From assembly GCA_019426215.1 (NCBI GenBank), contig CM033393.1:1059001-1123000 (forward strand): 64,000 nt of DNA, given 5' to 3'. The DNA is from Buddleja alternifolia. Its lineage: Eukaryota > Streptophyta > Magnoliopsida > Lamiales > Scrophulariaceae. The notes under the pieces are model-generated. The model did not search any database. It was given only the letters and a program-made list of their open reading frames with translations, and was not told the origin of the DNA. Of this stretch, positions 56,620 through 64,000 are shown piece after piece (the stretch's first letter is position 1; every line of letters starts with the position of its first letter). The translations under genes and the position numbers were made by a program.

Positions 56620-57664
56620 GTTTTACTTGTCACAATTTATAAAAGTTATGTACTCAAGTGTAAAAATTAATAGATTGAGTACCAAAGTGCTCCGACCGAC
56701 ATATGTTGGGGTCGAAAATGCTTTTTACCCTTTTAAAGTTTTTCGCCTGCATCGGTCCCTTATCTCTCAATTGTTCCATTTTAATCTATCTCTTTAACAC
56801 ATTTCATTCTGGACGGCCAGCACATCCCTACACACCTATGACGCAAGATACTCCTAAAAATAGTTTCACGCATTATCATATTCGTATTAAATACGCTACT
56901 CTACAAATACTGAGTCAGATATCATTTTTGAAGAAAGAAATGAAAATTCCCAATACCATGTCAGATACAAAACTTAAAGTATCTGACATGCGTCAAATAA
57001 TGTGACAATTTTTTAAATATATTATACAATTCTTTTAGCTAAAATCGAAAACCGATAATATATATTTTCGATTGTTTGTTGAAAGGCAAAACTAAAAAGT
57101 AAACAAACAAAAAGGCAATTTAAAGATACACCGTGTGATTTCACTTTTTTATTATGTTTTTTCTTAATTTGCTTTATGTGAATCCTATCCTTTTACATTC
57201 TATCACCGAAGATTTTGGATAAAAATGTCATTGTTTGTATCAATAAATTTGATGTTGGTACACCTCATATGATCGAAATTATTTGGTTAACTTTGAAATT
57301 TTTTGAACTTATAACCAATAAATTGGTGATGTGTGCCGGTAAACCTATTGAGTTAATTTCATTTTTAAATCTTTACACTCATATCTCTAAACGTATATTA
57401 TTCTAGAATTTTAAGATAGATCGCACTAAACACATCATCATCGTTGGACGAAATTGAAAGTAATGGATTTCTTTTGAATCACAATAGAACGTAGAGGGTA
57501 ACTTCTATATTTATGAAAGAGTGAAAGGGTAAATTGATAAATTTAACTATGCAAGAGGAAGGAAAGTGTAATTAACCTAATATTTCACATATATCAAAAT
57601 CACCTCCCTAATAAACCAATTTAGTACCATAAACCCTTTCCCAATTCTCAGAATTCCCCACACA
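56620..57664. other. intergenic and MORC promoter region
   Basis: No coding frame is convincing. The last 120 bp (57545-57664) is the MORC 5'UTR and proximal promoter. Confidence 0.5.
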
Positions 57665-60600
57665 ATGCCACCTAAACAACCGAAGAAAATCCCCGCCACC
57701 GCCGACGTCGTCGAGCTCGACAGCAGCGACGACGAAGGCAGCGCCTCCGCCACCGCCGCCGCCGGAGCTTCTCGAAGCAAAGACACTCATAACAATAAAC
57801 TACAATCTAATGGCGAGAAATTACCAATCAAGACTGCCTTCGCAATTGATTACGGCGGTGGGAAGGGGACGGATTCTCGGCCGCTCGAGAATCGAAGTTT
57901 CTGGAGAGCCGGAGCTTATGAAATTGGCCCTACTAAATCTACTTTCATTCAAGGTCCAATATTAATTTGTTAGTTTTTTCTTTTTCTGAAGTTGAGCTTT
58001 TGTAAGTTCTTTTTTGAACTTTTGTTTGTGGTCTGGGGTGTGAATTGGGAATTGTAGGCGATCTGGAGCATGCACGTGTTCATCCAAAGTTTCTGCATTC
58101 AAACGCCACCTCTCACAAATGGGCCTTCGGAGGTAATGTTGGAAATATGTATGGATTGAGTATTCTGCCTGATCAACTTTATTTGCCCCCTAGAGTAACA
58201 TCAAATAAATCTCCTAAAATAAAACAAGCAAGCAATTATTCAAAAGCAGTATAAGAATACCATTGAAGTTGCACCAATAGAGTGATTGTTCATTTCGTGA
58301 ATCGAGATTATTTTGACTGGTTCAGGAATTCTGTATTTTTAGACTTAAAAGACCATTCAGAACCGTTGTATTGCTCCATTGAACAACCACATTCAAGTCG
58401 ATGAGACATGACTGTTCGTTTGCTCCATTGAACAGTCACATTCAAGTGGGGTGACTGTGCGTTTTAATCCGTTTAATTAATCGGATTCGTTTTAAACGAA
58501 CAGACAACTCGACTGAACTCAAGCTAAGTCCAATATAATGTTTGACAAACAGGCAACTCGACTGGACTCGAGGCCACTTGACTGGACTCAAGTTGAGTTC
58601 AATAAAACGGTTTCAACGTTTAACACATGTGTTCCAAATAAATTTGCAATAAAAAGATAGGTCACGGTCACCGAAGGCCACATGCGAGCACTTGCACATT
58701 GCCAGGTCTGCCCCCGTCCACGGCTCGCGGGTCGCAACGCAGGCTTGGTGAGAGGAGTAATCTTTCTGTTTGCTTTCCAATTTAAGTTTACAAGGTGTGA
58801 ATACATTTATAAACATGTTTCCATTCCGTTTAATTAAACGGATTCATTTTAAACGAACATACAACTTGACTGAACTTAAGCTAAGTCCAATATAATGTTT
58901 TACAAACAGGCAACTCGTCTGGACTCAAGTCAAGTCAACTTGACTCAAGACTACTTGACTGGACTCAAGTTGAGTTCAGTAGAATGGTTTCAACGCTTAA
59001 CACAAGTATTCTAAATAAACTTGCGATAGGAAGATAGATCACGATCATTGACGGCCACACGTGAGCACTTGCACATGGCCAGGCCCTCCCCCATCCGCGG
59101 GTCGCGACGCGGGCTGGGTGAGAGGAGTAATCTCTCTATTTGCTTTCTAATTTAAGTCTACAAGGTGTGAATACATTTATAAACATATTTCCATTTCCTT
59201 AGGATTCCATGTGGGACATGGAACCTCCCTTTCATAAGAGATAAGAGACAAAAGATTCCCTTTTATAAATGTCCAAAGTTACTCCTTTTCTCTTGTCTTT
59301 GTCTTTCCAATGTGAGATACACATTAAACAAGAGAAACCCACTTATGAATAAGAAAATTCATCTATCTGATTACGTTCTTCACTAATTTTGAGATACTTA
59401 AAGTCCAGTTACTGAAAAGTGTTGAGGAAAAATTCAAAATGAACTAAGGTAAATTCACACAATGTCGTATTAATTATTCATATATATGGTGTGTGTGTCA
59501 GTGAGTGCATGATATAATCATCTCTGTATGTTGGAGTGTATGTGTTAATACCGAAGGAAAAACATGAAAAGGCTATGTTAAAAATGCAAACAATGAGAGA
59601 AAAATATTCAGGTGCTGGTATCAGGTTTGTGCTGCAAATTCTGATTTATTATTCCTTGTTGCAGCCATTGCTGAGCTCTTGGATAATGCAGTGGATGAGG
59701 TACCTTCTTAATTTTGTTGCAACTCAACTTTCATCATGTCTTTCCAGTATGAAATGGTGATTTTATTGAATAATATGGTGGAGTGCACTACTTGACACTG
59801 AATGCCAATAGGAAGTCCTTATGACATCGAATAGTTATCTCATCTAGTATAATAATTCTAAGATTAAATTAGAATGGCCTTGCTTTGAGCTTCTGAGGCT
59901 TTATCAAGCTGCAAGTACGCATGTTGTCATCTCTTATTCCTCAACTGCTGCAGATGATTTTCATGTCTGTGAAATTTTTGGGAAAAAAGAGTGTAGTAAC
60001 TAGACAAGTTTCTTTTATTATATGTTAAAAATTAGGGAGTGCATTAATTACTTTGAGATATAGTATTTAGATCTTTGATCAGATTTATATCGTTTCTTCG
60101 GATGTTTTTACTATTCTTCCTTTTCGTTTTCCATAGGGATTAACTTAACTTATTCTACAAAATGAACCAAAAGCGTAGATGTACATCCGGATGCCAACAT
60201 TTCCACAGCTATAATATCCATATATTAGCCAGGTTGTTTTTCAACTGTTTGGGGGATCCTTAATTCCTGAAATTTATTTCACGAAGTAATGATGATGAAT
60301 TGTCTATCTCTATTGAACTGTTGTTAATATAGATACGAGCTAGATTATGACTAGAATTATTTTAGAGATGATGTGTAATTGTAGTTTCATGAGATTTGCA
60401 GTTTTAACATGGTTTGTGCGTATGTGAAGCTGTTGGATGTGCTTCTTATTAAGTGACGCTTGAACATACACCATGAAATTGTGTTAATATCTCTAATGGT
60501 TATTAGGATATGTGCATGGTTTTCTGAAAGTTTTAGAGCTGTGGAAAAATTAAATTAGTTGAATAAGCATATAAGAACATAGCAGAAGTATATGATTCAC

Positions 60601-63600
60601 TTGGATTGTGACTTTTCAATTTTATATCAACGTTAACGTATATGTGTTTGTATCCAGATAGACAATGGTGCAACTTTTGTGAAGGTCGATAGGATTTATA
60701 ACACAAAAGACAATTCTCCTGCCTTACTTTTCCAAGGTGCGGCATATTTCCAATTTTACCTTTACTTAGAGCATTGATGTTTTGTGTTTCTTGAATTGGG
60801 TGTATAAACTGGTTTATAAAACTTCGGGAAAAACCAATGTTTGCAGATGATGGGGGCGGAATGGATCCAGAATCCATGCGAAAGTGCATGAGCTTGGGAT
60901 ACTCTTCAAAGACATCAAATACAACCATTGGACAATGTATATAACATGTTCTGCTAATGCTAAGATGCTAGCCACTTCTTTTCCATGTTTTCCTCGTGCA
61001 GAAACTATGTTAGTTGCCACTTACTAGCTGGTTTACCTTATCCAAATAAACTTGCACTTAATTTCTAATGCTGCAGGCTTATTTGCCCTTATTAATTCTA
61101 AGGAAGTGGGTGGGTTCTGTTTCCGGCATTCTGCTCCATGCATATTCATGAATTCAGAATTTTGTGACTTGTGCATGAGAATACCGATTACCAAATATTT
61201 TACAACTTCTTGGCCACTTGAAAGCCAATATAAAGTTAATGGAAAATTTGCCATATGAATTAGTTACATCTTTTGAGAACACAAAGCCCATATTTTCACA
61301 TGCTTGCACATGTGAAGGTAATATGAAGTTAATAAGACTAGAATAAGTAGTTTTGATACAAGATATGCTGATTCTTGTTAATATCATTAACTACTTCTAA
61401 TAATTGTAAAAATACTGAAAGTTTTGGTGTCTATTGTGCAAATATGACGTTCGTCCTCAATGATCCAGAGATACAACATTACCTGTATGTTACGTATGTC
61501 CCAATTCTTACCTTTTCATCTTTTATCCCTTCATAGACCATGAGTGACCTAGAGACTTGTTATATATATACATATATGCATGCATATAGGCTTCAGTCTG
61601 CTGACAATCACGCACACGAACCCACAGATGGGGATATCAACGTGTTCAGTACATCAAAAACTCAATAAGATCAAGATTATTTCAGGGATGCCGACCTTCA
61701 GGTCTCAATTTTGTCTGAGTGTGTCTACCAAGTCTTTTGCTCCATTGAGGGCTAACCTGTTTAAATTATGTCACTGATACCCATTTTTTATTTGATAAGA
61801 ATCAAGAAGGTCTTTGCAAGGCTCCTCAAACCAAATTCACATTGATTCTGCATTTAATTGGTATTCTCAAATAGATACTAGAATTTTCTTATTCGAATCT
61901 TTCTCTGGGTTGGCAGTCTATCAAGGGCCTTGCTAAATTTTTTTTTTTTGCTTATTTAATCAAACTTTAGTTATAAGCATACTTCATATAGCTAATTCAT
62001 GTCTTATACCAGATGGTAATGGATTCAAAACAAGTACCATGCGACTAGGAGCTGACGTGATTGTTTTTAGTCGTGCAGCTCGATCAGGGTATTCTTTTGC
62101 TCTTTGATTAATCTTAAGTTGTTTCATTTAGCAACTGACATTACTATGGTGAATCTCATACTTGCTCCTTTCTCAACCACTTGGTTGTGGTGACCTAACT
62201 CTCTGGAGTCCTTTAAATTTTTTAACGCAGTGACCTGCAAAATTCTTCAACACCTGTGTGTGTATATGTGTCAAAAATGTTGCGCAGTATAATTGAATTA
62301 CTTATTGACCCAGGGAAGCAAAGTGTTATTGACTTATTTCATTCTGGATATAATTTCTTTTCTCATAATGCTCTGCACGTGTTCTCATTTGGGAGGACAA
62401 TGATCACATCAACACTTTTTGATACATTTTATGGCTCGTCAGGGAATACTATTAAAATATAATCAGCTTTGTATCTAATCTGATTCTGACTTGAGTTTAC
62501 ACTTATATCCTTCAGTCGAGCAACCCAAAGCGTCGGTCTTTTATCCTATACATTTCTGCGGAGAACAAGACAAGATGATGTGATTGTTCCAATGGTATAT
62601 TTTGTTTTTAACGCTAAACTTCTCTTGTGCTATGATCTGCACTTTCAGACATCAACATACTGACTTATTTATTTATTTTATTTTTCTGAATAGCATTTTG
62701 TCATTCTTATGCATTTGAATCTTATTGCAGATTGACTTTGATACTTCAGACCATTGGGCAGAGCCTATAGTGTACGGCTCTAAGGACGACTGGTCTAGTA
62801 ACTTAAAAACCATCCTTGAATGGTCTCCATTTGCGTCGAAGGATGAGCTTATGCTGCAGGTTCACTTTACTTGAAATGCGACAATTTGTACGCATCAATT
62901 TGCAGAGTCTACACTCATCCACTTAATGGAGTAATTGCTTATTGAAAGCTATTACCACTATTACCAGAACATTTTCTTATTGACATAAAATTTTAATCTC
63001 AACACTGTTTCTTCCTAAGATTTTAATCATTAAAGCAGCAATTCCTTGGGGTGCTTGATATAAGATCATCTCACGCAGTAATTTCCCAAGAAATTTATTT
63101 TCTCAGAAAATATACATGCATGTGTTCGGACTTTGTAGCGTTTATCATGTGCTGGTCAAAAATTCTATTCTGAAATAAACTTATATTAACTTCTACACTG
63201 TTTTTGTCTGTATTTTCATCTCTGGTATGGGTTAATGTTATCTTTTAACATAATGTCCTTTAATTCTATCCAGTTCGACAGTATTGGATCACATGGAACG
63301 AAGATTATAATATATAACCTATGGATGAATGATGAAGGCATTTATGAATTGAATTTTGATGACGACGATGAGGTACACTAAATTTTACTTTTTCAGATTT
63401 GTGGGAAATACTTAGTGTGCAGTTTGTATTGCCATTTAGCCATCGCATAGTCTTTTTTAACCTGAGAAGAAGGAAACTTAAGAGGGCGTTTGGCTATAAG
63501 CTCAACCAAACACCCTCTAAATTCACTTTAACTTAAGACTTTGTGAATGTTATTATACCAATTTCTTTTTAAACTTTTTGCTTCTTAAGGTCTTTCATAT

Positions 63601-64000
63601 GGACTAGGAAAGACTTTTATTTTAACCTCCACTTTGTTTTCACGGTGTCTTTATGTTTTTCATTCATAAAAGTTCGCAACAAATCAAGTTTAAGTACGTA
63701 GAAACTGTATTACCTCAACCAAAAAGTAGGCAAAAACTCGTAATATTCTCAAATTTGTCGATAGGTTAAAGGGTCACAAATGCATGTCATCTATTACATT
63801 AATTAATCGAGATGTAGAATTCCTATTTTCTCAAATCCTCCCAAGTAGATGAATATTTTGTTGGAGGCAAAATAAAATTTATCAAGGACACAAGATTTAG
63901 CAATGTCAGCCTCAGGTACACGTAAAGTTTGACAATGTTCGTTTGAACCTGTTATTTATTTTTTAGGAGTCTTGAGTTCAACTCTAAGTTTGACAACATT
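57665..64000 (+). CDS. MORC: MORC-family GHKL ATPase, N-terminal half (continues past window)
   Basis: Visible exons are 57665-57953, 58058-58132, 59665-59699, 60658-60736, 60847-60936, 62013-62088, 62516-62594, 62731-62859 and 63274-63372. They total 951 bp (317 codons) with agreeing phases. Plant MORC proteins act in the nucleus in gene silencing, heterochromatin compaction and immunity. ATP-site motifs are ELLDNAVDE (125-133), DDGGGMDP (160-167) and YGNGFKTS (190-197). Before them comes SFWRAGAYEIGP and EHARVHPKFLHSNATSHKWA. The S5-like half includes VGLLSYTFLRRT and IIIYNLWMNDEGIYELNF, followed by an acidic tail. The Ser/Asp-rich N-terminus (VVELDSSDDEGSA) resembles a SUMO-interaction-type stretch. 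The C-terminal coiled coil lies outside the window. The subgroup is not assigned. Confidence 0.92.
58133..59420. repeat. LTR-like remnant with tandem duplication in MORC intron 2
   Basis: A unit of about 358 bp occurs twice in tandem: it begins TTTAATTAATCGGATTCG at about 58468 and TTTAATTAAACGGATTCA at about 58828. Each contains CAACTCG(A/T)CTGGACTC, GAGCACTTGCACAT and GAGAGGAGTAATCT. A shorter repeat TGCTCCATTGAACA is at about 58371 and 58420. The tail (ATGTGGGACATGGAACCTCC) is typical of Copia LTR ends. No coding part and no clean duplication were found. Confidence 0.6.
63373..64000. other. MORC intron 9, incomplete
   Basis: The donor is AG/GTACAC at 63373. No following exon with the expected charged sequence was recognised before 64000. 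Confidence 0.5.

Noticed and set aside
57577..57790. Minus frames opposite the MORC first exon
   Set aside because: Shadow frames of the Ser/Ala-rich coding exon.
58137..59460. A solo LTR with a clean 5-bp duplication in the MORC intron
   Set aside because: TGTTGGAAATATG near the donor looks like an LTR start, and GGTAA occurs at both places, but the right end does not finish in CA.
59536..59760. 74-codon plus frame as an extra MORC exon
   Set aside because: Only 59665-59699 within it fits the family and splice phases, in a different frame; the rest reads through intron.

Overview
This is nuclear DNA of a flowering plant, almost certainly a eudicot. Genes are split by GT-AG introns, the DNA is AT-rich, and the spaces are filled with plant-type transposons (Copia and Gypsy LTR elements, LINE, CACTA, hAT, Mutator-like elements and MITEs). 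The proteins read like asterid or other eudicot homologues, but I cannot name the species. All exon coordinates were read by eye from frames and splice sites; in each multi-exon model the codon phases close.

Genes, left to right: (1) 3729-6673 (+), a CDK5RAP1/MiaB-type methylthiotransferase, 3 exons. (2) 7876-10092 (-), a small basic, probably mitochondrial protein of unknown function, 3 exons. (3) 11568-13147 (-), a DIM1/KsgA-type rRNA dimethyladenosine transferase, probably mitochondrial, 2 exons. (4) 19310-26829 (-), a PIG-H subunit gene of the GPI-GlcNAc transferase: 5 coding exons, a 5'UTR intron, and a 5.9-kb second coding intron. (5) 29371-30973 (-), an intact RTE1/RTH-like (DUF778/TMEM222 family) gene. 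(6) A broken second RTE1-like copy at 34967-39228 (-), split by a CACTA transposon. (7) A third, truncated, inverted RTE1-like fragment at about 55805-56076 (+). (8) 57665 to beyond the window end (+), the ATPase half of a MORC protein, 9 exons visible.

The most unusual structure is inside PIG-H intron 2. A single 5262-bp insertion (20558-25819) has TGTTAGGAAG / CTTCCTAACA inverted ends and a perfect 5-bp target duplication (TTTTC). It is built from about ten nearly identical GC-rich repeat units in both orientations, forming several palindromes, plus a head-to-head rearranged Gypsy element.

A second large feature is a tandem segmental duplication. Unit 1 (about 26915-31950) and unit 2 (about 31951-41265) each carry the PIG-H promoter and first noncoding exon plus an RTE1-like gene, and the breakpoint lies in the PIG-H 5'UTR intron. 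Unit 2 then received a CACTA element, two hAT-like elements, a Mutator-type MITE and a SINE-like insert, so the two units give relative ages for those elements.

Other well-bounded mobile elements are a Mutator-like element at 1655-3165 (TSD AAGATTTAA), a 4348-bp LTR element at 13418-17765 (TSD CTTTC) carrying a nested hAT MITE, a Mutator-like element at 42055-43248 (TSD GCTCGTATA), and one at 54793-55550 (TSD GAATATTTT). The stretch 41.3-53 kb is a graveyard of Copia LTRs, LINE and other fragments with no host gene that I can support.
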